Counted from the stretch's first letter, positions 1-10,292 are shown. The stretch is 64,000 nucleotides of DNA from Stentor coeruleus (GCA_001970955.1 MPUH01000153.1:1-64000), one strand, 5' to 3'. Numbers and translations: made by a program. The notes: generated by a model not told the origin, from the sequence alone.

Positions 1-286
1 AGGTATTTTCATAATTAGGGAGCATATTTTTATAATAATCAGGATTCAGAGTGTTAAAATTCTTATTAAATAATAAAAAAGACCTTTGAATATATTATAG
101 CCATGAAACTATCATATTAGTATCTCCTTTAAGCTTGGATTCTAAATATACGAATTCAAAAATACAAATATTTTTAATAGCATTGAAGCTTAGCCAGTTA
201 ATGCAAAAATTTGAATATCAAGCCTTATTAAAAAAAATCACTACAAGGATAATAATAAGTTCTTGTTTAAAATGTTAAAAACCTAT
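1..286. other. AT-rich flank, no gene seen
   Basis: No reading frame or structured element stands out. It lies downstream of a small minus-strand gene, so it probably holds that gene's 3' end. Confidence 0.5.
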
Positions 287-517
287 TTAATGGTTAGTTC
301 CTGAAGATATACTGCAACTTTCGCTAGAATTCATATCTTCATTGACAACTGGTCTTTCCTCAGAATGAGCTCGATGTGAATGTTTACTCTCTGCTTCATA
401 TACCACTTTATCAGAGGTTTTTTTAAGCTCTATGCTTTTCCCAGATGGTTCAATCACTTCTTTGACTTCTTCTGTTTTGCTACAGCAAAAAAAGATAGCT
501 TTGAATATTTTGCTCAT
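287..517 (-). CDS. Small unknown protein, cysteine-containing N-terminus
   Basis: A 76-residue frame starting at ATG 517. I do not recognise it. The N-terminus (MSKIFKAIFFCCSK) is short, hydrophobic and basic with a Cys pair, which could be palmitoylated for membrane attachment. The rest is charged and Ser/Glu/Lys-rich, probably disordered, ending in a Ser-rich tail. It stands alone between gene-less stretches. It may be a genuine small gene or a chance frame; the compositional contrast between a hydrophobic head and a hydrophilic tail is the only support. Confidence 0.4.
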   Translation of the reverse strand: MSKIFKAIFFCCSKTEEVKEVIEPSGKSIELKKTSDKVVYEAESKHSHRAHSEERPVVNEDMNSSESCSISSGTNH

Positions 518-1037
518 AATATTGTATTTAAATTATAAGTAAAATTGAGGTAAACTAATATAAAAATGCATAAGTTTGTAAGTAAAATTGAATAGGCCAC
601 TCCCTGAGATTATTAATTTTAATATTAGAGTAGCATATAAAATAATACTTGAAGCAAGGTAACTGTTAAATTTGAATAGGTATAATTATAATTAAAGTAA
701 AATATTGGTAATGCATTTAAGGGATAATGCTTTCAAATTAGAATATATAAGCTTAAATTGCATAAATAGTGAATTATTAATATAGCAAATCACAATAAAA
801 TTATAATGCATAAAGTAATTTACTTATAAAAGCGGANAAATAGTGAATTATTAATATAGCAAATCACAATAAAATTATAATGCATAAAGTAATTTACTTA
901 TAAAAGCTCTTATAATCCCCTTACTTTTCAATTGATAGTATTTTATAAATATCCCTTACTCAAAAGTACATTTTTAAATCCTAAATATATCAAAACTTAC
1001 TTTTATTATTTGTAAACTCATTATAGCAAATTCAGCT
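518..1037. other. Intergenic with assembly duplication
   Basis: AT-rich and without a credible gene. It holds a 70-bp direct repeat separated by one N (764-833 and 838-907), listed separately as an assembly junction. Confidence 0.6.
764..907. repeat. 70-bp direct duplication around a single N (assembly junction)
   Basis: Bases 764-833 are repeated identically at 838-907 with one N at 837 and a few bases before it. The pattern recurs six times in the window, so I read it as two overlapping contig ends joined without merging, not a biological repeat. Confidence 0.85.
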
Positions 1038-1760
1038 TTAAGCTTCTATATGTGCTAAGCATCTCTGGCAAAGAGTTTTAACCAGTTCTTCTTTCAAAAC
1101 ACTTTCTTTAAGCATCTCATAAGACTCATTAATCTGATTTCCCAATTCCAAATTTGCATTTCTAAGCTCTTCCTCTTCAGATATCAAAATCTGTAGTTGA
1201 TTTTCTTTCCCATTGCATTCTACAACCAAAACTCGTTCATTTTCTATTCGCTCATCCAAGCACTTTCTCAAAAATTCTGTATCAGTTCTAATCTTTTCCC
1301 CATTCTCAGCCTCATCTTTAAGTTTTTTACTCAGCTCTTCTTCAAGGCCTTTTAAAGTTTTTTCTTCCTTTTCAATACTTATAAGTAATTCTTCAATGCT
1401 CTGATCTTTGGACGCAGTTTCTAACTTTAAACTTTCTTTAAGCAACTTACCTTGCATGATTTCTTTCCCAAGTCTTTCAATTTCTTTGTCGATCTCTTCT
1501 TTGATTTCTTTTATGACAATTTTCTCTTCACAAGCTGTGCAAATGCGCTGAGGAATTTCATAGCCTGGCATTTTCCGGTGCTTTTGTGAATGTTCAGAGC
1601 AAATTACTCGATTGCAAAATTTGCAAATTTTTTTTAATTGGAAAAGCGAACTTTTTCCACAGATATAGCATTTTTTCCCTTTGACTTCTTGAAAACTTTC
1701 ATTGTCGAAAGAGCTCCCATGAGACTCTGAGTAATAAGACTCTACTTCTTGAGAGTTCAT
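1038..1760 (-). CDS. FYVE-like zinc finger coiled-coil protein
   Basis: A 240-residue protein. Residues about 30-80 carry paired cysteines (CYIC, CKFC, a Cys-x-x-His pair, then CTAC), spaced like a FYVE or FYVE-related double zinc site. The basic RHHCR signature that binds phosphatidylinositol 3-phosphate is not present, so lipid binding is doubtful. Residues about 85-230 are a long Glu/Lys/Leu-rich coiled coil, followed by a C-terminal CQRC pair. FYVE-type coiled-coil proteins often tether vesicles or scaffold complexes, but this role is inferred. Start at ATG 1760 is the only ATG before the zinc region. Confidence 0.75.
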   Translation of the reverse strand: MNSQEVESYYSESHGSSFDNESFQEVKGKKCYICGKSSLFQLKKICKFCNRVICSEHSQKHRKMPGYEIPQRICTACEEKIVIKEIKEEIDKEIERLGKEIMQGKLLKESLKLETASKDQSIEELLISIEKEEKTLKGLEEELSKKLKDEAENGEKIRTDTEFLRKCLDERIENERVLVVECNGKENQLQILISEEEELRNANLELGNQINESYEMLKESVLKEELVKTLCQRCLAHIEA

Positions 1761-2094
1761 TTATATGATTTTATTATGAAAAGTTTTTATAGAGGCTGAA
1801 GGATGAAGAGATTTTATTAAGAATAGTTATGGATGGGAGGAAATTTATATTAAAAGTGAGGTCTTAAATTATTAAATTAGATAAAATTATTTGGAAATTA
1901 AGGTAATATTTTTGTAATACTATGATAGTTTTGGAATTAGATTTTAAATAAAAGTTACCATTGCAAGAAAAGTGTTTTATAAGCTATTAAAGTTTATATC
2001 ATATTTAACCTATCTCATTTTTTAAAACAGACAAGAATAATCTTAAATTAAAGATTTATGCCAAATTATTTATTTTTTATCAGTTATAGCAATT
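1761..2094. other. Intergenic, 5' flank of the FYVE-like gene
   Basis: No gene. The part next to 1760 is G-rich and C-poor on the plus strand, meaning C-rich and G-poor on the strand of the minus gene, in line with other 5' flanks here. Confidence 0.5.
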
Positions 2095-2883
2095 TTAATT
2101 TGTATTAACTTCAGCATCCTGTTTAAATGAACTTAATTTAATATTCTGACTCAGCTCTTTTTTTTCTTTTTTACACAAAGGACTTTCAGTGTTTCCTCTA
2201 ATTTTCTTAATATAAGGGAGTCTATTATTATAGATATCTGCAAAAGGAGTAATTGAGCCACTACTGTTTATAAATGAATTTGATGAAAAATCAATATTTT
2301 GTTCAGAACAAGAGAAATTAATACTGAATTCTCCTCGGTTCTTAAAAGAGTCTTTAATAGTTGGGAAGTTTTTCTTATAACTTTTAGTCTGAGTTGTATT
2401 ATTTTTGAGATAGCCTGAATATTCTTTAGGGTGATTTAAAGCTGATGTTAGAAATGCTGTGTTGCTTCCACGAGTTGTGGTTATATCGCTGATGTTTGAG
2501 AGGCTTATTATGATTTTATTATATTTATTGGGTTTGAAGTATCCTTTTCCTTGTTTTCGGGTAATTGGCGTTGTAGACTTAGGTTTAGAGGTTTTTTTTT
2601 TCATTTTCCTTTGGCTTAGTGTATGGAATATGTTAACTAATTTGATTTTATCTTGTAAATTCGCTGCAACTACGGCAGTAGGCATTTCAGAGAGCTTATG
2701 ATTGCTATTTTTAGGAGTTTGGTCTTTGAAAAGCTTATGATTGATTAGTGATTGATCATAAATAAGTGGATCGTGCTTGGAATCATAAACATTATTCAAA
2801 TGATTTATAAATGATCTAGCCTTGCTGTAGCATTTAAATCTTTGCTCTGTTATATGATTTTTTGCTACAGTTTTCTGGCTCAT
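2095..2883 (-). CDS. Unknown basic protein, 262 aa
   Basis: An intact frame from ATG 2883. I do not recognise it. It is Lys/Ser/Asn-rich and probably largely disordered, with no membrane segment. A stretch near residue 112 (GKGYFKPNKYNK) resembles a piece of the decayed minus-strand gene at about 6790-7420 (GYFKLNKYN), which suggests a small lineage-specific family. Function unknown. Confidence 0.6.
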   Translation of the reverse strand: MSQKTVAKNHITEQRFKCYSKARSFINHLNNVYDSKHDPLIYDQSLINHKLFKDQTPKNSNHKLSEMPTAVVAANLQDKIKLVNIFHTLSQRKMKKKTSKPKSTTPITRKQGKGYFKPNKYNKIIISLSNISDITTTRGSNTAFLTSALNHPKEYSGYLKNNTTQTKSYKKNFPTIKDSFKNRGEFSINFSCSEQNIDFSSNSFINSSGSITPFADIYNNRLPYIKKIRGNTESPLCKKEKKELSQNIKLSSFKQDAEVNTN

Positions 2884-3507
2884 AATTATTTATTATATAT
2901 GCTTACAGGGATTGCTAGGATTTAATGATGCAAAAATTATTTTAGCATCAGAATCTGATTAATTTTAATTAAGGTTTTTCTAGCATAGGTACTTATTTAT
3001 AATTTGATAATATATAATGAAATTAAATTCAAGTTTAAAAGTTCATCATGCTTTATTGTATTAGCATCAGCTATTATTAAATTATATGCAATTTTATGCT
3101 AATGGCTTGACTGATTAGATATTTTATATTATTTCAGTGGTGAAATATGCGTTAAAGTAGATAATTAAAAATTGAAAATCAGCTATAGATTATATTTATA
3201 ATCTGAATTTGGCATATAATCAGACAAATTTCAGGTTGAATAATGTCTATAATTGGTTTTTGAATTTAAAGGCCAATAAATATTTTTTAATTCTTAAGAT
3301 TATAATCTTTGTTAGATAAATTAATATAAAAGCATCAATGAAGGCATTTTTCATATGTCCCATAATAAAATATGCAGCTATAGCTTTGTAGAGATATATC
3401 TATAATACAATTTATGCTTATGTATTTTAGATATATCTATAATACAATTTATGCTTATGTATTTTGAATCCTCTTAATTTTCAAATAAAGTTTCCTAATA
3501 AAATAAT
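2884..3507. other. Intergenic between divergent genes
   Basis: AT-rich, no gene. It must carry promoters for the minus gene ending at 2883 and the plus Ca2+-ATPase at 3508. It includes a perfect 37-bp tandem duplication just before the ATPase. Confidence 0.5.
3392..3465. repeat. Perfect 37-bp tandem duplication, two copies
   Basis: Two identical 37-bp units abut at 3392-3428 and 3429-3465, ending 42 bp before the ATPase start codon. No N is present, so this may be a real duplication in the promoter or 5' UTR, or a collapsed contig overlap like the N-marked ones. Confidence 0.8.
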
Positions 3508-6500
3508 ATGAAGGTAGAGCCGGTTTCTTTATGTGACCCAGATATGCCTCTAATAAGCAATTTTCATTTTTCTGTGAACTCAGCTTCTGATATTGTTGAA
3601 GCATACAGGAAAAGAAGATTAGCCGAAGAGCTGGATATAATTGCCCAGCATGGAGGAGTCAATACTATAGTAGAAAAACTTAAATCGAACAGACAAACTG
3701 GTCTGCTAACTTCTGATGATCAATCAGACAGAATCGCAATCTTTGGCATTAATAAACCTCAAAAAGATATAAAACTTACTTATTTCCAACTGTGTTGGAA
3801 TGCACTCAAAGACAACACCCTCAGGATTTTAATAGTCTCGGGAATCGTCAGTTTAGTCATAGGGGCTGTTCTAGATGAGCATCCTGAAATAGGGTGGATT
3901 GAAGGTTTCGCAATAATCTTTGCAGTTTTCGTTGTAGTAAACGTCTCGGCAGTAAACGATTTTCAAAAACAAAACAAATTTTACGAACTTAAAAAACAAA
4001 ACCGAGGAATAAAATCAGTAAATATCCTACGCGATGGATTGTGGAAAGCTGTCCACCCAAAAACCCTATTAGTCGGCGATATAGTCAAGTTGGAAAATGG
4101 GATTATTATTCCAGCAGATGGGATTTTGATAGAAGCTTCCTCTATAGAAATAGTTGAGGCGGCCTTGACTGGAGAAAATGAGAATATAAAAAAATTGTCC
4201 TATAAGGAAGCTGAGGCGTTTAGGGATGAGTATTATAAAAGTAACCCTGATTATGATGTAAAAGAAGCTAAACACCACGATATCCCTAGCCCAATTGTGC
4301 TTTCTGGGACAAATCTAGCAGAAGGAGTGGGGATTATGGTTGTTATAGCTGTAGGGAGAAACTCAGCTGAAGGTAGAATTAGAGAGCTAGCTGAGCAGGA
4401 GGAAGAAGAAACCCCGTTAATGAAAAAGCTTAATAAACTCACTGAGACTATAGCTAAAGGTGGAGTGATATGTTCAGCAATAACAATGCTAGCTCTTTTC
4501 ATAAGATTCGGGATAAAATTCAAAGACGAAAGTTGGAACCAAAAAGAAGACCCCACACTAATAGTAAAGTACTTTATAACTGGAATTACTGTCCTTGTTG
4601 TCGCGATTCCAGAAGGTTTACCTCTTGCCGTGACAATCTCTTTAGCTTATTCAGTTAAAAAAATGCAAAAAGAAAACAATCTTGTCCGAAAAATGCAGGC
4701 TTGTGAGACAATGGGTGGGGCAGATATGATCTGTTCAGATAAAACCGGCACTTTAACACAAAACAAAATGACAGTCAATGAATTTTGGGCAGGGTCAACC
4801 TATACCATCGCAAACAAAGATAATACAGTGCACAGAATATCAAACCCATCACATTTGTATTTGCTAAAAGAGTCGATATTTACAAATACTAGTGCTTTTA
4901 TTGACCCAGTCAAAGGTCAACAAGGAAGCAAGTCAGAAATTGCCTTGCTGTTGTTTATGATGGAACTAGGACATTCTGACTATTTAGAAATGAGAGGGAA
5001 CTATTTTGAAAGGTTTTATAAAATATTCCCTTTTTCGTCCAAGAGAAAAAGGTCAAGTACAGTTGTTGCGTTGGAAGACGGGAGAAAAAGGGTCCATTTG
5101 AAAGGAGCTGTTGAAATTGTCATAAAATCATGTATTAACTTTATGGACTCTGAAGGCCAACTCAAGTCTATGAACTCAGATTTATTAAATACATTGAATA
5201 CTGTCATAGGCAATATGACTTGTAAAGCGTTAAGAGTACTAGCAATAGCTTACAAAGATTTGAAAACCGAAGTGGACTATGAAGAACAAGACGAAAATGG
5301 TTTCCCGAATATTGAAAACTCTGGATTCACACTACTTGGCCTTGCTGGGATCCGTGACCCAATACGTAACGAAGTCCCTGAAGCTGTGAAAAAGTGCCAA
5401 AAAGCAGGAATCACAGTCCGTATGGTGACTGGGGATAATAAAGCTACAGCTCAAGCAATAGCCAAAGAATGCTTTATAATCCGTACTGAAGAAAGTACTG
5501 TAATGGAAGGTAAAGAATTTTCAGAGCTCACAGGTGGTACTGTTTGCAGCCAATGCCGGACAAAGATATGTCCATGTCCAAGGAACAAAGCTGAAAAGAA
5601 AAAAAAAGGTGGAAATATTAGAAAAGATGTTGTGGCAAACTTTGATGTTTTTAAAAGCTTCATCAAAAACCTTGCTGTCTTAGCTAGGTCAGCTCCTGAT
5701 GACAAGTATACTTTAGTTACTGGGCTTAGAGATATGGGGCATGTTGTTGCTGTAACAGGCGATGGAACTAATGATGCTCCAGCTTTAAGAAAAGCAGATA
5801 TTGGCTTTGCCATGGGAATTGCTGGGACTGATATGGCTAAAGAAGCTGCGGGGATTATTTTATTGGATGATAATTTTGGGTCTATTGTCAGAGCTGTTGT
5901 ATGGGGGAGAAATGTTTATGATAATATCAGATGTTTTTTGCAGTTTCAGCTTACAGTCAATGTTGTTGCTGTTATTTCTGCTATGACAGGAGCCTTGACT
6001 ATACAGCAAAGTCCTTTAACTTCTGTGCAGTTGTTGTGGGTTAATATGATTATGGACTCTATGGCTTCATTGGCTTTGGCTACAGACCCACCTACTGATA
6101 AGCATTTAGAAAGAAAACCTTACAAGAAAAGCGAGTTTATTATCACAAAAATCATGTGGAAACATATATTGGGACAAGCTATACTTCAAATCGGATTAAT
6201 GTTTTCTATGATGTTCACAGGTGAAAATTTTTTACCCGAATTCTCTAGATCAGATACTGTCCTTAAAAATGGTGACTATGTAAGAAGCGGTAGACTTTAC
6301 GACTACAAAGGTAACAAAGATTACTATGACTACTGGTATGAACCAAAATATGGGCCAAGCCGTCATTTCACATATATCTTCAATATCTTTGTAATTCTCC
6401 AGCTTTTTAACGAAATCAACTCAAGAAAGCTTCGAGATGAAGTTAACATTTTTGAAGGGATTCAACGTAACTGGCTTTTCATCCTTATCTGGATAATCAC

Positions 6501-6678
6501 ATTTTTAATTCAAGCAATTGTAATTGAGTTTACTAGCTTTGCATTCAGTGTGAGCAAATATGGCCTTGACATCTATCAATGGCTTGTCTGTATAGCTTTT
6601 GGCTTAACTTCTCTTGTTTGGCGAGTGCTCATAGTTTTCTTACCAAGTAAAGCATTTCCTGAAGTAAGGGATATTTAG
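3508..6678 (+). CDS. P-type Ca2+-ATPase, plasma-membrane type (P2B)
   Basis: A 1056-residue calcium pump that uses ATP to export Ca2+. The phosphorylation site DKTGTLT has its Asp at residue 411. The membrane helix 4 Ca2+ site reads PEGLPLAV, the nucleotide-domain KGA motif is present, and the hinge reads TGDGTNDAPALRKAD. The helix 6 region has VNMIMDS. Order of parts matches PMCA: actuator, core, then about ten membrane helices. The C-terminus ends soon after the last helix, so the long calmodulin-binding tail of animal PMCAs appears to be missing. A Cys-rich insert (CSQCRTKICPCP, near residue 680) sits in the phosphorylation domain and is unusual. Ca2+ export fits contraction and ciliary signalling, but that is inference. 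Confidence 0.95.
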   Translation: MKVEPVSLCDPDMPLISNFHFSVNSASDIVEAYRKRRLAEELDIIAQHGGVNTIVEKLKSNRQTGLLTSDDQSDRIAIFGINKPQKDIKLTYFQLCWNALKDNTLRILIVSGIVSLVIGAVLDEHPEIGWIEGFAIIFAVFVVVNVSAVNDFQKQNKFYELKKQNRGIKSVNILRDGLWKAVHPKTLLVGDIVKLENGIIIPADGILIEASSIEIVEAALTGENENIKKLSYKEAEAFRDEYYKSNPDYDVKEAKHHDIPSPIVLSGTNLAEGVGIMVVIAVGRNSAEGRIRELAEQEEEETPLMKKLNKLTETIAKGGVICSAITMLALFIRFGIKFKDESWNQKEDPTLIVKYFITGITVLVVAIPEGLPLAVTISLAYSVKKMQKENNLVRKMQACETMGGADMICSDKTGTLTQNKMTVNEFWAGSTYTIANKDNTVHRISNPSHLYLLKESIFTNTSAFIDPVKGQQGSKSEIALLLFMMELGHSDYLEMRGNYFERFYKIFPFSSKRKRSSTVVALEDGRKRVHLKGAVEIVIKSCINFMDSEGQLKSMNSDLLNTLNTVIGNMTCKALRVLAIAYKDLKTEVDYEEQDENGFPNIENSGFTLLGLAGIRDPIRNEVPEAVKKCQKAGITVRMVTGDNKATAQAIAKECFIIRTEESTVMEGKEFSELTGGTVCSQCRTKICPCPRNKAEKKKKGGNIRKDVVANFDVFKSFIKNLAVLARSAPDDKYTLVTGLRDMGHVVAVTGDGTNDAPALRKADIGFAMGIAGTDMAKEAAGIILLDDNFGSIVRAVVWGRNVYDNIRCFLQFQLTVNVVAVISAMTGALTIQQSPLTSVQLLWVNMIMDSMASLALATDPPTDKHLERKPYKKSEFIITKIMWKHILGQAILQIGLMFSMMFTGENFLPEFSRSDTVLKNGDYVRSGRLYDYKGNKDYYDYWYEPKYGPSRHFTYIFNIFVILQLFNEINSRKLRDEVNIFEGIQRNWLFILIWIITFLIQAIVIEFTSFAFSVSKYGLDIYQWLVCIAFGLTSLVWRVLIVFLPSKAFPEVRDI

Positions 6679-7603
6679 ACTGGCAATCAACAAATTGAAG
6701 CTAATAGTTCGAAGATACTTTCACTTAGATCTCATGCTTTAGTTCAAAGAAATACATATCGTATTGGCTAGTTTATAGGATTCTAGGCTATTAAAATATC
6801 TATTTTCTTCTTGTCTCTATCTTAGCTTGGATAATATTGTACTTGTTTAGTTTGAAATAACCTTTTTTAGTGTTTTCCATGGATTTACGTATAGACTCGT
6901 TGTGTTTGTTGAAGCTACGGGTGCTTCATGCGGGTTTGAAATAACTTTTAAATGTTTTTATGGTTTTACGTATAGATTCGTTGCGTTTGTTGAAGCTACA
7001 GGTGCTTCGAGCGGTTGGGATATTTTTGCAAGCATAAAGTTATTGCCTAGGTTTCCTGCTGCAAACTCACCATAGAAATTATCCATCACATCTTTGATTA
7101 GTGCACTTGATCTATTGGCTATATTAAGGTATGCACATTTTGCCTCTTTGGAATGCTTATTTGATACGAGTATTTACTGCTGTCCTAAATTTGCTTTGTG
7201 TTACAGGGGTACAAGCTCCTTCATTAATGCTAAGAATATTGAGTTTTTTAAATTCCTTATCCGGCAGAGGAACTTTGCTTGATTAAAACTGCCCAAGATG
7301 AAATTAATGCTCAACTCCTTCTTTATCTGCTTTAAGTTTTTTTCCATATGAATAATCTTCTGCAGGGAGTTTTCTGGTTGAAGGCTTTATTTATCAATTA
7401 GTTTTATAATGATTTCGATTTTTTTCGGCTTAATGATATATATTATTTTCCAATATTTTTAATTAAAACGAGTATTTACCTTTTATTCTGTGCTTATTCT
7501 AAGCCTCCACAAATTTTCTCATATTTTCATGAGATTTTCAACTAATTCTAATCATTTCTGATACACTTCATATTTAATTAACACAAAACTTCATACATTA
7601 TAA
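6679..7603. other. Intergenic holding a decayed gene
   Basis: No intact gene. Much of it is a minus-strand relic (see the pseudogene entry). The last 130 bp are A/C-rich and G-poor, as is usual before plus-strand genes here. Confidence 0.5.
6790..7420 (-). pseudogene. Decayed unknown gene with a duplicated motif
   Basis: Read on the minus strand, one frame from about 7260 to 6790 gives protein-like sequence interrupted by at least seven stops of all three kinds. An upstream part (about 7320-7260) continues in another frame. Two diverged copies of about 80 bp (6850-6933 and 6934-7014) each encode a STRSFNKHNESIRK-like motif, and the end (GYFKLNKYN) resembles the gene at 2095-2883. I read it as a dead member of that lineage-specific family. 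Function unknown; limits approximate. Confidence 0.4.
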
Positions 7604-8557
7604 ATGGATTCTAACGACCAAAACTTCCGTTCTTCACAAAGAAATACAAAGCGCAAGGCACAACAAGACGATTCTGATGAATCAGTAACAGAAGAAATAA
7701 TCGAAGTTGAAGACTTACCAAAAAAAAGATTCCGCACACAAGCACCAAAAACTAAAGTTAAACTGCCTCGAACAATCCAAGTCCTCCTAGCTAAAAACAG
7801 AGAAGACAAAGATCCAACAGGCTGGTGGCTAAGCGAAAAATTAGACGGAGTCCGATGCTATTGGAATGGTAAATCTTTTATGTCACGCCTAAACAATAAA
7901 TACTCTGCCCCAAGTTTCTTTACAGATGGTTTACCAGATTCTGTCAGTCTTGATGGGGAACTTTGGTTAGGAAGAAAGATGTTCCAAGAATGTGTAAGTA
8001 TTGCAAAATCTCATGATAATGAAAAACATGATATGACCCGTTGGCATAGAATGACATATATGATCTTTGATAGTCCATCATTAAATATGCCATTTGAAGA
8101 ACGAATAGAATTTTTGAAGAATCTTATACCTAGTTGTAACAATCCGTATATTGAATTGGTTGAACAAAAAATTTGTAAAGGAGAAGAACATTTATTAGAT
8201 GAACTTGATAGAGTTGAAGAACTTGGAGGTGAAGGGTTGATGCTAAGAAAACCAAAGAGCCTATATGAGAATAGAAGATCTGATACTTTGCTAAAAGTTA
8301 AGACTTTTTGTGATGGTGAAGCTGTGGTTATTGGTTATGAGAAAGGTAAAGGGAAGAATACTGGAGTGGTTGGAGCTTTAAAAGTTAGAAACAAGGATGG
8401 GGTTGAGTTTAAGGTTGGAAGTGGGTTGAATGACCAGGAAAGAGCTAGACCACCGAAGATTGGAAGTACCATCACATATAAGTTTCAAGAACTCAGCAAA
8501 GATGGAAAGCCTAGGTTCCCAACGTATCTTAGAGAAAGAACAGATGCTAATTTATAA
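7604..8557 (+). CDS. Minimal ATP-dependent DNA ligase
   Basis: A 317-residue ligase that seals nicks through a lysyl-AMP intermediate. Motif I is EKLDGVR with the nucleophile Lys79. Motif III is LDGELWLG, motif IV GEGLMLRK and motif V LLKVKTF; a small OB-fold follows to residue 317. There are no DNA-binding or BRCT domains, so it is much smaller than eukaryotic Lig1/3/4 and resembles the Chlorella-virus ligase and bacterial LigE. Instead of a signal peptide it has a basic/acidic leader of about 55 residues with KKRFR and KTKVK clusters, consistent with nuclear import. Origin by horizontal transfer is possible but not shown here. Confidence 0.9.
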   Translation: MDSNDQNFRSSQRNTKRKAQQDDSDESVTEEIIEVEDLPKKRFRTQAPKTKVKLPRTIQVLLAKNREDKDPTGWWLSEKLDGVRCYWNGKSFMSRLNNKYSAPSFFTDGLPDSVSLDGELWLGRKMFQECVSIAKSHDNEKHDMTRWHRMTYMIFDSPSLNMPFEERIEFLKNLIPSCNNPYIELVEQKICKGEEHLLDELDRVEELGGEGLMLRKPKSLYENRRSDTLLKVKTFCDGEAVVIGYEKGKGKNTGVVGALKVRNKDGVEFKVGSGLNDQERARPPKIGSTITYKFQELSKDGKPRFPTYLRERTDANL

Positions 8558-8803
8558 GTAATTTGGTAGATTATCATAATTTTGGGTCTATTTCAATATT
8601 AATTTACTATTATTGTATTTATTTCTAACTTTCGCACAATACTTTTACTAGTCTTTACTTAAATTTTTACCTATAGCATAATTCAACAAAAATATGTAAT
8701 TTTTATTCAATAAAGCATTTTCAATATTAACAAAAGTCATTGTTTCAAAATATCACAATTTCTATAAACTTAAACAAAATCTATTATAATAATCTTATTA
8801 CAA

Positions 8804-9616
8804 ATGAACCGAAGCAAAACCCTGAGGAAACAAAAAACTAGAATTTCAAAGCCAGACCCTCGCATGCAAAAACGCCAAGCCCTAATTACCAACTTTGAAG
8901 CTGAAGATGCCGTTTACATGACAAGAAATATCTATAAAAATAGTTCTTCTGATTCTTCTAATTCATCTACTCGTCTAAGTCCTCGTTCTCGCTATAAAAA
9001 GCGAGTCCACATACTAGATGAACTAGGTTTCACAACAAACACTCAAAATCATCCTTTACTTCTTACAGAAAATTTCAAAGTAAAAAAAAGTACAACAATC
9101 GGAGTGTCTGATTTCTGGACTTTTAAAGATAAATTGAGCTATTTAAAACAAAGAGGATACTGGAAAACTTATAATAAAATGCTGTACCAAAGCCATATGT
9201 TACAATACAAAGTGAAAAAATCAGCTTTGAACCCTGATCTACCTTATATTATGGATATAAATGCTGAAAAAAGAGCTAAAGTCAGCATGGAAACAGGAGC
9301 TCAGAAAAACTATTGCCTTGAAAATATTGTCACAAGGGTTAGTAAAAGTCCTACACCTACACGATCAGCTAATGTAACACCTAGTAAAATATCAGTAACT
9401 GTGAAAACTCCTACGAAATTAAACAATATTATTAAAAAAGCTGAAGAATTGGATAAATTCCAAGACTCTTGTAATGAAATTTTATATAAGGCAGGGATGG
9501 TTAAAGCTTTGACTGATAGAAAACATATGAATTGTTTAAGAAGAATTGTTGATAAGTATCAGGGGGAAAATAAAAAGACTAAGGATGATGGGAAAAATCA
9601 TGTGGTACATAAATAA
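8804..9616 (+). CDS. Unknown basic protein, 270 aa
   Basis: An intact frame from ATG 8804. I do not recognise it. It is very basic at the N-terminus (MNRSKTLRKQKTRISKPDPR), then Ser-rich, then has an aromatic/basic stretch around residues 105-145 (SDFWTFKDKLSYLKQRGYW) that looks folded, a Thr/Pro/Ser linker, and a helical C-terminus. No membrane segment or known motif. Base skew across the frame goes from C-rich to G-rich, as in other real genes here, which supports coding. Confidence 0.65.
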   Translation: MNRSKTLRKQKTRISKPDPRMQKRQALITNFEAEDAVYMTRNIYKNSSSDSSNSSTRLSPRSRYKKRVHILDELGFTTNTQNHPLLLTENFKVKKSTTIGVSDFWTFKDKLSYLKQRGYWKTYNKMLYQSHMLQYKVKKSALNPDLPYIMDINAEKRAKVSMETGAQKNYCLENIVTRVSKSPTPTRSANVTPSKISVTVKTPTKLNNIIKKAEELDKFQDSCNEILYKAGMVKALTDRKHMNCLRRIVDKYQGENKKTKDDGKNHVVHK

Positions 9617-9952
9617 GCTTTTGCTTATTAAGTGGAAATTTAGAAGTGCATATGATAAGTTAATTTAATGAATATTTAAATGTCTTGAATAGTATTATTT
9701 TAAAGATCTTGATTTAATTTTATAGAAAATTGCGGTATTTTATTATAGTTTAAGTTTTGAATTATAAGCGGCTTAAGCATATAGCGTATTCTTTTTCTAG
9801 TAAGAAATTATTACAAGTTGCTCATCTATATGGATTGAATAAGGTTGGTTTATATAGCATTTTCGAAAGTTGAGATTAAAGGGCATGATGAGAGTTATAC
9901 TGAAAATTTGCATGAGACCTTTGTTTTGGATAAAGAACAAGAAATTTACTTA

Positions 9953-10103
9953 GCTTCTTCACTATTAATAATACTGCAAATCGCTAATAGACTTTGTCGA
10001 ATCAGCTGAAATTATGGTAATTTTTATGTAAAANGCTTCTTCACTATTAATAATACTGCAAATCGCTAATAGACTTTGTCGAATCAGCTGAAATTATGGT
10101 AAT
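9953..10103. repeat. 69-bp direct duplication around a single N (assembly junction)
   Basis: Bases 9953-10021 recur at 10035-10103, with an N at 10034 preceded by about a dozen non-repeated bases. Same form as the other N-marked duplications. Confidence 0.8.
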
Positions 10104-10249
10104 ATTAATTGGTATACTAAGAAAAGATTGAACTTTTTATTTCTCTACTTTAATAGTATAAAAGGCTTAATTCAAGCAGGCAAGTTTTGATACTTATTAT
10201 GCTGATAATTAAGACTGAAAAATTATAAGTAAAACACGATAGCATTGCT

Positions 10250-10292
10250 CACTTGTCTGATACTGAATCAGCAAGTGGCCTCGATTTTTTTT
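10250..10292. other. Hairpin followed by a T8 run
   Basis: CACTTG-T-CTGAT pairs with ATCAG-CAAGTG (10250-10261 with 10267-10277, one bulged T, 5-nt loop), followed by T8 at 10285-10292. It resembles the 3' end of a Pol III transcript, but no upstream promoter or RNA family was recognised. Confidence 0.25.
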
